Position numbers and translations under genes: made by a program. From the NCBI RefSeq assembly GCF_002216775.1, contig NZ_CP022315.1, positions 1,178,001 to 1,242,000 on the forward strand: 64,000 nt of DNA, in the 5' to 3' direction. Positions 50,490 to 60,541 of this stretch are shown here, piece after piece. The notes under the pieces were generated by a model. That model did not search any database. It had not been told where the DNA came from and saw only the letters and a program-made list of their open reading frames with translations. Origin of the DNA: Virgibacillus phasianinus (GTDB taxonomy: Bacteria > Bacillota > Bacilli > Bacillales > Amphibacillaceae). Each line of letters starts with the position of its first letter. Within the stretch, counting starts at the first letter, position 1.

Positions 50490-50545
50490 CGGCATAGGCG
50501 AGCAAGAACGGCCGATAAATCAAAATACGGCCGAGTCTTTAACCG
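50490..50545. repeat. Spaced CGGCCG motifs ahead of purA
   Basis: CGGCAT, CGGCCGATAA and CGGCCGAG begin at 50490, 50509 and 50528, spaced 19 bp with AT-rich filler. It recalls the 20-bp array in the serS leader, though only three units are seen. Confidence 0.4.
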
Positions 50546-50582
50546 AACATTAATAAATTCAAAACATCCAACGTTCGTATTT
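50539..50582. promoter_or_regulatory. Candidate PurR operator of purA
   Basis: TTAACCGAACATT (50539-50551) and, inverted, AACGTTCGTATTT (50570-50582) resemble paired PurBoxes, 18 bp apart. They lie just upstream of the -35 box of purA. The second half is weaker. Confidence 0.45.
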
Positions 50583-50586
50583 AGAC

Positions 50587-50615
50587 TTGACTAATTGACC
50601 TGGTATTGATAAAAT
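50587..50615 (+). promoter_or_regulatory. purA promoter
   Basis: TTGACT (50587-50592), a 17-bp spacer and TAAAAT (50610-50615), 50 bp before the start codon. Confidence 0.65.
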
Positions 50616-50664
50616 TACGCTGTTACTTATTAAATGACAAATGATTATACAGTGGAGGTGCGCT

Positions 50665-51954
50665 ATGTCCTCAGTAGTTGTAGTTGGAACACAGTGGGGA
50701 GACGAGGGAAAAGGTAAAATTACCGACTTTCTTTCTCAGAATGCAGAAGTAGTTGCTAGATATCAGGGTGGAAATAACGCTGGACATACAATTAAGTTTG
50801 ATGGAATTACGTACAAATTGCATTTGATCCCATCTGGAATTTTCTTTTCAGACAAAATTTGTGTATTGGGAAATGGAATGGTGATTGACCCGAAAGCGTT
50901 TGTTGAAGAGCTTGCATATCTTCAGGAGCGTAACGTTACAGCAGACAACCTGCGAATCAGCAACCGGGCACACATTATTCTTCCGTATCATTTAAAATTA
51001 GATATCCTTCAAGAAGAAGAAAAAGGACTTAATAAAATAGGAACAACAAAAAAAGGCATCGGTCCTGCATATATGGACAAGGCTGCCCGTGTGGGTATCC
51101 GTGTCGCCGATCTTTTGGATAAAGACACGTTCAGGGCAAAAGTGGAACAAAATGTAAAAGAGAAAAACCGTTTATTTGAAAAAGTATATGAGGTTGAACC
51201 GGTAAATGTGGACGAGATTGTTGAAGAGTATTATGAATACGGACAACAGCTTGCCAAGTACGTTGTTGATACATCTGTTGTATTAAATGATGCGCTTGAT
51301 GACGGCCGTCGTGTGTTATTTGAAGGTGCACAAGGCGTAATGCTTGATATAGATCAGGGAACATATCCTTTTGTTACTTCCTCTAACCCAATCGCGGGTG
51401 GCGTAACGATTGGATCCGGTGTTGGACCAACAAAAATCAATCATGTTGTTGGCGTATCAAAAGCATATACAACACGTGTTGGTGATGGTCCATTCCCAAC
51501 TGAACTGCATGATGGGGTGGGCGATCAAATACGCGAAGTTGGACGTGAATACGGAACAACAACCGGCAGACCGCGTCGTGTAGGCTGGTTTGATAGCGTT
51601 GTAGTGAGACATGCTAGACGCGTAAGTGGGATTACCGATCTATCACTTAACTCACTTGATGTATTGACAGGAATTGAAACGTTGAAAATATGTGTTTCCT
51701 ATAAATATAAAGGCCAGGTCATTAATGAATTCCCAGCCAGCCTTAAAGCTCTTGCTGAGTGTGAACCTGTTTACGAGGAAATGCCTGGATGGACGGAAGA
51801 TATTACTGGCGTGAAGAGTCTTCATGACCTGCCTGAGAATGCCCGTCATTATTTAGAGCGTATTTCCCAATTAACGGAAATACCACTATCTATTTTCTCG
51901 GTGGGACCAGACAGAACACAAACCAATGTTGTACGAAGTGTGTACAGTTCATAA
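50665..51954 (+). CDS. purA: Adenylosuccinate synthetase
   Basis: The 429-residue GTP-dependent enzyme joins IMP and aspartate on the way to AMP. It has the P-loop-like [39 protein letters not shown] and [13 protein letters not shown]. The ATG at 50665 follows GTGGAGGTG; the upstream in-frame extension does not match the family. With guaB on the other arm, both branches of purine synthesis flank the origin. Confidence 0.97.
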   Translation: MSSVVVVGTQWGDEGKGKITDFLSQNAEVVARYQGGNNAGHTIKFDGITYKLHLIPSGIFFSDKICVLGNGMVIDPKAFVEELAYLQERNVTADNLRISNRAHIILPYHLKLDILQEEEKGLNKIGTTKKGIGPAYMDKAARVGIRVADLLDKDTFRAKVEQNVKEKNRLFEKVYEVEPVNVDEIVEEYYEYGQQLAKYVVDTSVVLNDALDDGRRVLFEGAQGVMLDIDQGTYPFVTSSNPIAGGVTIGSGVGPTKINHVVGVSKAYTTRVGDGPFPTELHDGVGDQIREVGREYGTTTGRPRRVGWFDSVVVRHARRVSGITDLSLNSLDVLTGIETLKICVSYKYKGQVINEFPASLKALAECEPVYEEMPGWTEDITGVKSLHDLPENARHYLERISQLTEIPLSIFSVGPDRTQTNVVRSVYSS

Positions 51955-51962
51955 TCACATTA

Positions 51963-51996
51963 AAGAAGATCAGCTCAATTGAGTTGATCTTTTTTA
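51963..51996 (+). terminator. Terminator after purA
   Basis: AAGATCAgCTCAA pairs with TTGAGTTGATCTT and is followed by TTTTT. Confidence 0.88.
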
Positions 51997-52090
51997 ATTG
52001 TTACTTAAGCATTTCTTTGTATAGAATAAGACATTTAAGGTAAAGTACGATAAAATGGAGATAAGAATGTCTTAAAAGGATGTGGCTAAT

Positions 52091-52795
52091 GTGAGTCAAA
52101 AAATACTAGTGGTAGATGATGAACAACCAATTGCAGATATATTGAAATTCAACTTAGAAAAAGAAGGTTACCAGGTCGTTTGTGCATATGATGGAGACGA
52201 AGCAATCGAGCTTGCTGAAATAGAGAAACCGGATTTGGTTTTACTTGATATTATGTTACCGAATAAAGATGGAAATGAAGTATGTCGTGAGATTCGAAAA
52301 ACACAATCCATGCCAATTATTATGTTAACGGCAAAGGACTCTGAAATTGATAAGGTTCTTGGCCTTGAGCTTGGTGCAGATGATTATGTAACAAAACCGT
52401 TCAGTAACCGTGAACTGGTTGCTCGTGTAAAGGCGAATCTGCGTCGTCAACAGGCTGTTCCCGATGATTCCGTGAAAACAACAAAAGATATCGTGATTGG
52501 AAGCCTGGTTATTCACCCGGATGCCTATGCAGTAACACGGGATGGTGAACAGGTTGAATTGACACACCGTGAATTTGAACTGCTTCATTATCTTGCAAGA
52601 CATATCGGGCAAGTTATGACACGGGAACATCTGCTTGAAACAGTATGGGGCTACGACTATTACGGTGATGTTCGAACAGTAGATGTGACAGTTCGCCGTC
52701 TGCGTGAAAAAATTGAAGAAAGCCCGAGTAACCCAAATTGGATTGTGACTCGACGAGGTGTTGGGTATTATCTACGTAATCCTGATCAGGGGTAG
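52091..52795 (+). CDS. walR: Response regulator WalR
   Basis: A 234-residue OmpR-type regulator: receiver domain with phosphoacceptor Asp53 in [13 protein letters not shown], Lys in TKPFSNREL, and a winged helix ([28 protein letters not shown]). It controls cell-wall hydrolase genes and is normally essential. I use the GTG at 52091 ([11 protein letters not shown]), which fits the family; a GTG three codons earlier abuts the AAAGGAT ribosome site. Confidence 0.96.
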   Translation: MSQKILVVDDEQPIADILKFNLEKEGYQVVCAYDGDEAIELAEIEKPDLVLLDIMLPNKDGNEVCREIRKTQSMPIIMLTAKDSEIDKVLGLELGADDYVTKPFSNRELVARVKANLRRQQAVPDDSVKTTKDIVIGSLVIHPDAYAVTRDGEQVELTHREFELLHYLARHIGQVMTREHLLETVWGYDYYGDVRTVDVTVRRLREKIEESPSNPNWIVTRRGVGYYLRNPDQG

Positions 52796-52801
52796 GTTTG
52801 T

Positions 52802-54634
52802 ATGAAGAAAGTAGGCTTTTTTAGATCGATACAATTAAAGTTTATTGTTATTTTTATTTTATTGTTATTAATTGCAATTCAAATTATTGGATCGTACTTT
52901 GTTGGTAATTTAGAAGAAAAACTTAAATCCAACTTTATGGATTCAATCAATGACAGGGTTGAGTACTTAAGTTCAAATCTTGAACAAGCCTTTGCCAAGG
53001 AACGAATAGAGGGTGAAGAAGGCGTAACCCTTGAGGAAGATGTACAAAGCATTGTAAGTGACGTTGACCCAGCAGATATCACGAGCCTGCAGGTTGTCGA
53101 TCTGCAAGGCCGGGTTCTTGGGACCAACGATATTTCACTGACGGATTCAGTTGGTAAGAAAACTTCGAATCCGCTTATTCTTGATGTTTTATTATTTGGG
53201 ACAACAAAAGAAAAAGTTTATTTGGATAGTGAATCAGGGGAAAGAAAATTTGTCAGGTCTGTATCACTTAAAAATAACAGCGGTGAGGTTGTAGGTGCAA
53301 TATTCTTAGAAGCCTCCATGGCAAGTGTTTATAAACAGCTTGAAAACATAAATCAAATATTCCTGCAAGGCTCCATTTTAGCTGTTACCGTATCGGCATT
53401 AATTGGAATATTAATTGCCAGAACCATTACTAAGCCGATTAAAGAAATGCGGCGCCAGGCACAGACAATGGCCAAGGGAGACTTCTCACAAAAGGTAAAT
53501 GTATATAGCTTGGATGAAATAGGGAATCTCGCAGAAACATTTAATGATTTAAATGATAGATTACGCCATTCACAGGCAACAACGGAGGAAGAACGGCGAA
53601 AGTTAAGTTCAGTTCTATCCAATATGTCCGATGGGGTAATTGCAACTGACCATAAGGGCGCGGTTACGTTAATGAACGATGCTGCAGCAAAACTGGTTGA
53701 AGAAGATCCAGATGATATCAAAGGCAGATTTTTACTGGATGTCCTGCAGTTAAGCGATAAAATAGTTGATATTTCTGAACTGCAGGATACAGGATCCATG
53801 ATTATTGACTATAGTGATGAGGATGATATTTTTCTTGTTCGTGCCAATTTCTCGATTATTTCAAATGAATATGAAGAAATTACTGGATTTATTACGGTTA
53901 TCAGTGATGTTACGGAGCAGGAAAAGGCTGAGCAGGAACGTCGCGAATTCGTTTCTAATGTATCCCATGAACTGAGAACACCGTTAACAACAATGCGCAG
54001 TTATATTGAGGCGTTAACTGAGGGCGCCTGGGAAGACAAAGAAATTGCACCGAAATTCCTTGGTGTAACACAAAATGAGACTGAACGAATGATTCGTATG
54101 GTCAACGATCTTCTGCAGCTTTCAAAAATGGATCACAAAGAATATGGACTTCATAAAGAACGGACAGATTTTATTAGCTATCTGCATCAAATTATTGATC
54201 GATTTGATATGAATGTTTCTGAAAAAATTGATCTTAAACGGGATCTGCCTGGTGGACAGTATTTTGTTTATTTAGATAAAGATAAAATGACACAGGTGCT
54301 TGATAACATTATTTCAAATGCTATAAAGTATTCGCCTGATGGCGGTTCGATTCGTTTCAAAGTAGAAAAGCAAAAGTATCAGCTAATCATAAGTATTAAA
54401 GATGATGGTCCGGGAATCGCCTACGAAAAATTGGACAAGATATTTGAACGTTTTTACCGTGCAGATAAAGCGCGGAATCGTAAGGTTGGGGGCACGGGTC
54501 TTGGTCTTGCGATTGCCAAGGAATTGGTTGAAGCTCACCACGGCCGGATTTGGGCAAAAAGCAAAGAAGGTAAAGGGACAACAATTCTCTTTACACTTCC
54601 GCTAATGAATCAGAAGCGGAGGAATATTTCATGA
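52802..54634 (+). CDS. walK: Sensor histidine kinase WalK
   Basis: A 610-residue kinase: TM1 (about residues 12-32), an extracytoplasmic Cache-like domain, TM2 (about 183-204), HAMP, PAS, HisKA with the phosphorylated His in NVSHELRTPL (about residue 389), and an HATPase with GTGLGLAIAKELVEAH. It senses cell-wall state via lipid II or hydrolase products and phosphorylates WalR. It overlaps walH by four bases. Confidence 0.97.
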   Translation: MKKVGFFRSIQLKFIVIFILLLLIAIQIIGSYFVGNLEEKLKSNFMDSINDRVEYLSSNLEQAFAKERIEGEEGVTLEEDVQSIVSDVDPADITSLQVVDLQGRVLGTNDISLTDSVGKKTSNPLILDVLLFGTTKEKVYLDSESGERKFVRSVSLKNNSGEVVGAIFLEASMASVYKQLENINQIFLQGSILAVTVSALIGILIARTITKPIKEMRRQAQTMAKGDFSQKVNVYSLDEIGNLAETFNDLNDRLRHSQATTEEERRKLSSVLSNMSDGVIATDHKGAVTLMNDAAAKLVEEDPDDIKGRFLLDVLQLSDKIVDISELQDTGSMIIDYSDEDDIFLVRANFSIISNEYEEITGFITVISDVTEQEKAEQERREFVSNVSHELRTPLTTMRSYIEALTEGAWEDKEIAPKFLGVTQNETERMIRMVNDLLQLSKMDHKEYGLHKERTDFISYLHQIIDRFDMNVSEKIDLKRDLPGGQYFVYLDKDKMTQVLDNIISNAIKYSPDGGSIRFKVEKQKYQLIISIKDDGPGIAYEKLDKIFERFYRADKARNRKVGGTGLGLAIAKELVEAHHGRIWAKSKEGKGTTILFTLPLMNQKRRNIS

Positions 54635-55950
54635 AGCTGGAATCAGTTAAATCCTTTACGTTAACTTTATTGGTTGCGATTAGCTTATTACTCACCTTTG
54701 GTCTATGGACCTATCAGCCGAGCAATGAGATACTAGAGGACCAAAATTTCCAACCAAGTATAGATGTTGGTGGGTCAGAATTGAAAAAGCAGGATCTAAT
54801 AAGTCCAGAAACGGTGCTATTCCATGCAAATGGCGGGCACTACGGCTATTCAGATCCAAGCTATCGGGAGAACCTGTATAAGGACATGCATTCATGGACC
54901 TTAACTAATCTTCAGGCAACAGAGGAAACCGACCAACCTGATAATAATAATAGGGTAATGGAGATAATATTTCCGGAATCTCTGCCGATGCAACTTTTAC
55001 CAACCATTTTTGACATGAATGATTCGGATTCGGGGGAACTGCCGATACGATCATTTAACCAAATTGATATTACATTTAATAGAGAGCAGAAGATATTGAA
55101 TTTGCACTTTATTTCCGAAAGCGGTCGGGAGCAGGCAATTGCCACGGTTAACGATAGTAGTAAATATGATAAAATGTGGAAGCAAATTACAGAGAAAGAA
55201 CATTTAAGCAAATTAATAGCCTATGATAAAGGTGAGCAGCAGATTTATATACCTCTTAACAATAAGACGTTGTTAAAAAGGGATATTACGGTTGTTCCAA
55301 TTGAAGAAAATAAGATGGTTAAAGCGTTATTTCCTGAATCATCATTAGTCAGTAAATCAGGAAATTACTATAATGATGATAGACGTGATATGAGAGTAGA
55401 GAATAACGGGAAAAGTATTGCTTTTACGAACCCAACTAACGCCAACTCCATTCAAATTAATGTACAGGAATTGTTGGATCAAAGTGTGAAAAGTATTAAT
55501 GATCATAAAGGATGGACAGATGATTATAAGCTTGTTCATATTGACCAGCAATCAAACTTGATTAGGTACCGTATGTATTATGATGGTTATCCAACGTATA
55601 GCAGCTCTGATCTGACTATTATTGAGCAGAAATGGAAGAACGCTAATTTATTCAAATATAATCGGTCGTTAATCAACCTCAAAGAAGTGATTAACGATAA
55701 GGAGGTAACGCTTCCATCGGGTAGTGAACTCATTGCCTACTTGGAAAATGAATTTTCTAAAGCATATGACCTTGATCAAATTAAAGATATAAAGATAGGT
55801 TATCAGTTTATCTCTAATAATAATTCATCCCTTTCCGTGACACTTGAACCCGCATGGTTTGTGAATCTTAACGACATGTGGCTGCCAATTGATTTTGAAG
55901 AACTGGAACCAGAGAAGGGAGGAGCAATAGATGCAGTGGACGCAAATTAA
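54631..55950 (+). CDS. walH: WalRK regulatory protein WalH (YycH)
   Basis: A 439-residue protein with one N-terminal membrane segment (FTLTLLVAISLLLTFGLW) and a large extracytoplasmic part. In B. subtilis it binds WalK with WalI and restrains it. The frame overlaps walI by 20 bp. Sequence conservation in the family is low, so the call rests mainly on position, size and topology. Confidence 0.9.
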   Translation: MKLESVKSFTLTLLVAISLLLTFGLWTYQPSNEILEDQNFQPSIDVGGSELKKQDLISPETVLFHANGGHYGYSDPSYRENLYKDMHSWTLTNLQATEETDQPDNNNRVMEIIFPESLPMQLLPTIFDMNDSDSGELPIRSFNQIDITFNREQKILNLHFISESGREQAIATVNDSSKYDKMWKQITEKEHLSKLIAYDKGEQQIYIPLNNKTLLKRDITVVPIEENKMVKALFPESSLVSKSGNYYNDDRRDMRVENNGKSIAFTNPTNANSIQINVQELLDQSVKSINDHKGWTDDYKLVHIDQQSNLIRYRMYYDGYPTYSSSDLTIIEQKWKNANLFKYNRSLINLKEVINDKEVTLPSGSELIAYLENEFSKAYDLDQIKDIKIGYQFISNNNSSLSVTLEPAWFVNLNDMWLPIDFEELEPEKGGAIDAVDAN

Positions 55951-56881
55951 GACACTTTTTATTCTCTGCTTTCTTGTTCTTGATGTTTTTTTACTGGTTC
56001 AGTTTATTCAAAAGCAGGATAAGGAAGATTTAGAAGTGCTGAAGGATGAACAAGAAGAATCCATTCAAAAAAAGCTGGCAGCAGATGATATAGAAATACG
56101 CACGGAGCTGCCTGAAGAGGAACTGACAGGGTCCTATATCTCGATTAACCAACAAATATTCAGTGAAGAAAATAGAAGTATGGTTAAATCCACAGAAGAT
56201 CAGGAAACGGCGATAATTAACAATGATTTTATTATTTCACGATTAAAAGAACAAGTATCAATCGATAGCGAATCGTCCGACGAGGAAATTGAATCGCTTG
56301 TGAAGGAAAAGTTAAAGATTATCTCACCGGATAGTTATGTTTTCTGGGACTGGAATAAAGAATTGAATGTATTGCTTTTCTTTCAGGAAAAAAAGAAAAA
56401 GCCTCTTTACTATAACCGAAATGGCCTGATACTGGTCTTTCTTAATGATAGAAATGAAATCAGCTTTTACACGCAGGCGTTGCTTGGGGACGTTGAGAAA
56501 ACGAAAAGCCAGAGGAAGCTGTCACAGCCAATCCAGGCTATTGACGTTCTTTATCAAAAGAACAGTTTAAATCCTGGTGATGAAATAACTAAAGTTGATA
56601 TCGGCTACTATACAAGAATTCCGCTAGAGAATGTAACACAAGTATTTGCACCAACCTGGAAGATTACAGTGAACAATGAACGCAATTACTTTGTAAATGC
56701 GCTGGAGGGATATATATTCTCAAGCAATGATTTGACATTTTTGGGCGATACGCTGTCGAAGGGCATCATTTCCAAAGTAAATACAATTCGGGATAATAAA
56801 GATTTAAAACAATATTTTTTGACCAAATTAACAAAACGAATTGAGATAATTGATGAAATAAATCGGAGTGAATCGGAATGA
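55931..56881 (+). CDS. walI: WalRK regulatory protein WalI (YycI)
   Basis: The 316-residue bitopic protein has a single N-terminal membrane helix ([19 protein letters not shown]) followed by an acidic, K/E-rich extracytoplasmic domain. It partners WalH in modulating WalK. It overlaps both neighbours (20 bp with walH, 4 bp with walJ), so translation is coupled. Confidence 0.9.
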   Translation: MQWTQIKTLFILCFLVLDVFLLVQFIQKQDKEDLEVLKDEQEESIQKKLAADDIEIRTELPEEELTGSYISINQQIFSEENRSMVKSTEDQETAIINNDFIISRLKEQVSIDSESSDEEIESLVKEKLKIISPDSYVFWDWNKELNVLLFFQEKKKKPLYYNRNGLILVFLNDRNEISFYTQALLGDVEKTKSQRKLSQPIQAIDVLYQKNSLNPGDEITKVDIGYYTRIPLENVTQVFAPTWKITVNNERNYFVNALEGYIFSSNDLTFLGDTLSKGIISKVNTIRDNKDLKQYFLTKLTKRIEIIDEINRSESE

Positions 56882-57675
56882 CTTTACGTTTTAGTGTACT
56901 AGCATCCGGAAGTACGGGGAATGCTTTTTATATCGAATCTGATCAGGAGAGGCTTCTTGTTGATGCTGGGTTAAGCGGCAAGCAAATGGACAAGCTTCTG
57001 AGTGAAGTACGGGTTGATCCAACTAAACTAACTGGCATATTGGTTACACATGAGCATAGTGATCATATAAAAGGTCTAGGAATCATTGCTCGTAAATATA
57101 ATTTACCTATCTATGCGAATGAGAAGACGTGGAAGGCAATGGAAAACTCAATTGGCAAGATTTCATTGGACCAGAAGTTTCATTTTGGCATGGAAGAGGT
57201 TAAAACCTTTCACGATATGGATATTGAATCATTTGGTGTGTCCCATGATGCAGCTGAACCGATGTTCTATACATTTCGCCACAACAATAAAAAAGTTGCA
57301 TTGGTGACAGACCTTGGCTATGTATCGGAACGAATAAAGAAGACGGTTGAAGATGCAGATGCCTACATATTTGAGGCGAATCATGACGTAGGTATGCTGC
57401 GGATGGGGCGTTATCCATGGAATGTGAAGCGGCGCATCCTTGGAGATTCAGGCCATGTATCCAATGAGGATAGTGGGCTGGCACTATATGATATTATTGG
57501 TAATCGAACAAAACGTATTTATTTAGCACATTTAAGTCAAGATAATAATATGAAAGACCTAGCCCGTATGTCGGTTAGTAATGTGTTAGAAGAACGTGGC
57601 GTTGCAATCAATAAGAGAATTAAGCTTATGGATACAGACCCGAAAAAGGCAACTGACTTATATGAAGTAATATAA
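56878..57675 (+). CDS. walJ: MBL-fold metallohydrolase WalJ (YycJ)
   Basis: A 265-residue metallo-beta-lactamase-fold protein: [11 protein letters not shown] supplies the HxHxDH metal site, and later [10 protein letters not shown] and [12 protein letters not shown] contribute ligands. A 5'-3' DNA exonuclease role in mismatch repair has been described for YycJ-type proteins. It lies in the wal operon with a four-base overlap. Confidence 0.93.
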   Translation: MTLRFSVLASGSTGNAFYIESDQERLLVDAGLSGKQMDKLLSEVRVDPTKLTGILVTHEHSDHIKGLGIIARKYNLPIYANEKTWKAMENSIGKISLDQKFHFGMEEVKTFHDMDIESFGVSHDAAEPMFYTFRHNNKKVALVTDLGYVSERIKKTVEDADAYIFEANHDVGMLRMGRYPWNVKRRILGDSGHVSNEDSGLALYDIIGNRTKRIYLAHLSQDNNMKDLARMSVSNVLEERGVAINKRIKLMDTDPKKATDLYEVI

Positions 57676-57715
57676 GTACGGCTAGGCGCCACGTGAGAAT
57701 GAAAGGGATGATAGG

Positions 57716-58924
57716 ATGGATTATTATCATGATCAGGATCCACCACCAGGTAAAAGGCCAAAGAAAAGCAAAGGCTGGCTTTTCCCTGTTCTTGTAGGAA
57801 TTATCATTGGTGTCTTAGTCGTAATTATTGCCATGCCTTCCTTGTTGAAGTCAAATCTATTGCCACAAGCGTGGACTAACAATACGGAAACGGATAATGG
57901 TACTTTAAATCAGGACTCAAGCAACAGTTATGTTAATGTTGACGTATCCACGCAAGTCACGGATGTTGTCAACAAAGTCGCCCCAGCAGTTGTGGGAGTG
58001 ATTAATATTCAACAACAAATGGACTTTTGGCAGGATCAGGCGAGTGAAGTGGGGACAGGATCCGGAGTAATTTATAAAAAAGAAGACGGAAATGCCTATA
58101 TCATTACCAATCACCACGTAGTTGAGGGTGCAGATACTGTTGAAGTTGTCCTTTCTAATGAAAAACATATCGAAGCAAAAATAATGGGCAGTGATTTATT
58201 TTCCGATCTGGCGGTTCTGCGCGTAGATGGAAAGCATATCAAACAAGTTATTCAAATGGGATCTTCCGAAAATGTTAAAGTTGGCGAGCCAGCGATTGCA
58301 ATTGGAAATCCATTGGGTATGAAATTTTCAGGATCGGTTACCCAAGGTGTGATTAGCGGGAAACAGCGGACAATCCCACAGGACTTTAACCAGGATGGCC
58401 GTGCAGACTGGCAGGCGGAAGTTCTCCAGACCGATGCAGCGATTAATCCTGGGAACAGCGGCGGTGCTCTAATCAATATCGATGGGCAGCTAATCGGGAT
58501 TAACTCCATGAAAATTAATGAAACATCTGTTGAGGGAATCGGATTCGCTATCCCGATTGATACCGCAAGACCACTTGTGAATGAACTTGAAAAAAAGGGA
58601 GAAATCACCAGACCATACTTAGGTGTTGAAATTTATTCACTTGAGGAAGTCCCGCAATCTGAATGGGATAGTACGCTTAGTCTGCCAAAAGGTGTTGACG
58701 GCGGAGTCTACATCTGGAGTGTGGAACGTCTTTCACCAGCGGACCAGGCTGGTCTCAAACGGCTGGATGTTATTACACAAATAGACGGAAAAAAAGTAAT
58801 GAACATGATTGAATTACGAAAAATCCTCTATCAGGAGAAAAAGGTTGGCGACGATTTAAAAGTTACCTTCTACCGCGATGGTAAGAAACAATCAACAACC
58901 GTTAAATTAGGGCAGCAGCGCTAA
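57716..58924 (+). CDS. htrC: HtrA-type membrane-anchored serine protease
   Basis: The 402-residue protease has one N-terminal membrane helix (about residues 22-43), then a trypsin-like domain with His in ITNHHVV (about 134), Asp in FSDLAVL (about 163) and Ser in NPGNSGGAL (about 247), and one C-terminal PDZ domain. It degrades misfolded exported proteins. It ends the wal operon as htrC (yycK) does in B. subtilis. The exact paralogue (htrA, htrB, htrC) is assigned by synteny. Confidence 0.92.
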   Translation: MDYYHDQDPPPGKRPKKSKGWLFPVLVGIIIGVLVVIIAMPSLLKSNLLPQAWTNNTETDNGTLNQDSSNSYVNVDVSTQVTDVVNKVAPAVVGVINIQQQMDFWQDQASEVGTGSGVIYKKEDGNAYIITNHHVVEGADTVEVVLSNEKHIEAKIMGSDLFSDLAVLRVDGKHIKQVIQMGSSENVKVGEPAIAIGNPLGMKFSGSVTQGVISGKQRTIPQDFNQDGRADWQAEVLQTDAAINPGNSGGALINIDGQLIGINSMKINETSVEGIGFAIPIDTARPLVNELEKKGEITRPYLGVEIYSLEEVPQSEWDSTLSLPKGVDGGVYIWSVERLSPADQAGLKRLDVITQIDGKKVMNMIELRKILYQEKKVGDDLKVTFYRDGKKQSTTVKLGQQR

Positions 58925-58939
58925 GTGAAATATAAAAGT

Positions 58940-58970
58940 AAACCCTCCATCTGCCATGGGGGGTTTTGGC
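58940..58970 (+). terminator. Terminator after the wal operon
   Basis: AAACCCtCC pairs with GGGGGGTTTT over a loop of about nine bases. Confidence 0.65.
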
Positions 58971-59039
58971 TTGCCCGATTTTTCGTGGGAACAATTTGAG
59001 TTTATTTGACATCTTCAAACATGCGAACATTTGTGCATA

Positions 59040-59060
59040 TGTGGATAAATATGTGGATAA
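59040..59060. promoter_or_regulatory. DnaA-box pair upstream of the marR-ABC operon
   Basis: Two perfect TGTGGATAA boxes, 59040-59048 and 59052-59060, same strand, 12 bp apart (about one helical turn), about 36 kb from oriC. Confidence 0.65.
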
Positions 59061-59071
59061 TTTCTGTTCTT

Positions 59072-59100
59072 GAATAAACAACGATATATGCTATATTAAT
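59072..59100 (+). promoter_or_regulatory. Promoter of the marR-ABC operon
   Basis: TTGAAT, a 16-bp spacer and TATATT, about 35 bp before the marR start. It is followed by an AT-rich imperfect dyad (TTAGTATACGAA) that could be the MarR operator. Confidence 0.4.
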
Positions 59101-59129
59101 TAGTATACGAAATAATTGAGGTGGACCAT

Positions 59130-59573
59130 GTGACTGCAAATAATGGCAAGGATATTGCTGAACTGTTCCGAGAGATTAATGCACTTATGAAAAAGCGACT
59201 GCGCGAACAGCTGCACGGGAAAGGATTAACGCCACCACAAATGATGACGCTGCATTTGCTGTCAGAAAATGAACCTATGCGTGTTGGTGATTTAAGTGAT
59301 CGTTTGAAATTGGCGCCCAGTACCGTTTCAAGTATCCTTGATCGTTTAGAAAAAAACAATTTTGTGATACGATGCCGGAATAAAAACGACAGAAGAATTG
59401 TGGAGATTTATTTATCAAAGAAAGCAGAGGAATTACAAGACTCATTCAGGCAAATCATTGATCAATTTATGCAAACAATTACAGCGGGAGCAACTGAACA
59501 GGAGTTACACGACATACGGATAGGCCTACAGACTATGCGAAGATTACTCATGAAAGAGGTTGAGGGGGAGTAA
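59130..59573 (+). CDS. MarR-family transcriptional regulator
   Basis: The 147-residue winged-helix protein has LTPPQMMTLHLLSENEPMRVGDLSDRLKLAPSTVSSILDRLE (written here as separate motifs: recognition helix SDRLKLAPSTVSSI) and the wing RNKNDRRIVEIYLS. It is probably the repressor of the two downstream ABC genes. I use the GTG at 59130, eight bases after GAGG; the GTG at 59121 is inside the ribosome site. It ends two bases before the ATPase gene. Confidence 0.92.
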   Translation: MTANNGKDIAELFREINALMKKRLREQLHGKGLTPPQMMTLHLLSENEPMRVGDLSDRLKLAPSTVSSILDRLEKNNFVIRCRNKNDRRIVEIYLSKKAEELQDSFRQIIDQFMQTITAGATEQELHDIRIGLQTMRRLLMKEVEGE

Positions 59574-59575
59574 CG

Positions 59576-60541
59576 TTGGCAACGATTGTTGAAGTGAATG
59601 ATTTACGAAAAAAGTACAAAGGTTTTGAAGCGGTAACCGGTGTGAATTTTGCAATTGATGAAGGGGAGATTTTTGGCTTTCTCGGACCGAATGGTGCTGG
59701 AAAAAGCACTACCATTAACATGCTGTCGACGATAATTAGACCAACTGGCGGAGAGGCAACGATAAATGGTTTTGATATTGTAAAGGAAAAAAATAAGGTA
59801 AGAGAAAGTATTGGATTAATTTTTCAGGAATCGACGCTTGATGAAAAACTGTCAGCAAATGAAAATTTAATGCTTCATTGTCGTTTTTATAAGGTACCTA
59901 AGGAAAAGCGAGAGGAACGAATAAAAGAGGTACTTGAAATTGTTGACCTATCAGAAAAACGGAAACAAATTGTAGAAACATTTTCTGGCGGAATGAAACG
60001 CCGTCTGGAAATTGCTCGCGGACTACTGCATTACCCGCGCGTTTTATTTCTTGATGAGCCCACCGTGGGATTGGATCCACAAACGAGGAATCATATTTGG
60101 GAATATATTCTGCGTTTAAAGAAAAAGGCTGGCATCACAATTTTTCTAACGACACACTACATGGATGAAGCGGAAATATGCGACCGTGTAGCGGTTATGG
60201 ATAATGGAAATTTAATTGCGCTCGATACCCCCGAAAGGTTGAAGACCAATGTCGGCGGTGACATTATTGAAATTCGAACAGTTGATAATGAAAAAGCAAA
60301 GAGCGTTATAGAAGAGGAGTATAGTCTTGAGGCCAGCGAGGCAGATGATACATTAACGTTCCAGGTAGAGAAAGGAAATGAATTTCTTGTTCAGTTTGTA
60401 AAGGAATTCACTGTTGGTATTACAACTGTAAATCTGCGCAGGCCAACACTTAATGATGTATTTTTACAACTGACTGGTCGTGAAATCCGTGAAGAATCTG
60501 TTAAAAAGAATGACATCAAAAAGATGAGGAGGGGCCATTAA
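59576..60541 (+). CDS. ABC transporter ATP-binding protein (DrrA-like)
   Basis: A 321-residue ATPase with Walker A GPNGAGKST, signature FSGGMKRRLE, Walker B LFLDEPTVGLDP and the switch His in TTHYMDEAE. A C-terminal extension of about 90 residues resembles DrrA-type drug and lipid exporters. It starts at a TTG after GGGGGAG and overlaps the permease by one base. Confidence 0.92.
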   Translation: MATIVEVNDLRKKYKGFEAVTGVNFAIDEGEIFGFLGPNGAGKSTTINMLSTIIRPTGGEATINGFDIVKEKNKVRESIGLIFQESTLDEKLSANENLMLHCRFYKVPKEKREERIKEVLEIVDLSEKRKQIVETFSGGMKRRLEIARGLLHYPRVLFLDEPTVGLDPQTRNHIWEYILRLKKKAGITIFLTTHYMDEAEICDRVAVMDNGNLIALDTPERLKTNVGGDIIEIRTVDNEKAKSVIEEEYSLEASEADDTLTFQVEKGNEFLVQFVKEFTVGITTVNLRRPTLNDVFLQLTGREIREESVKKNDIKKMRRGH

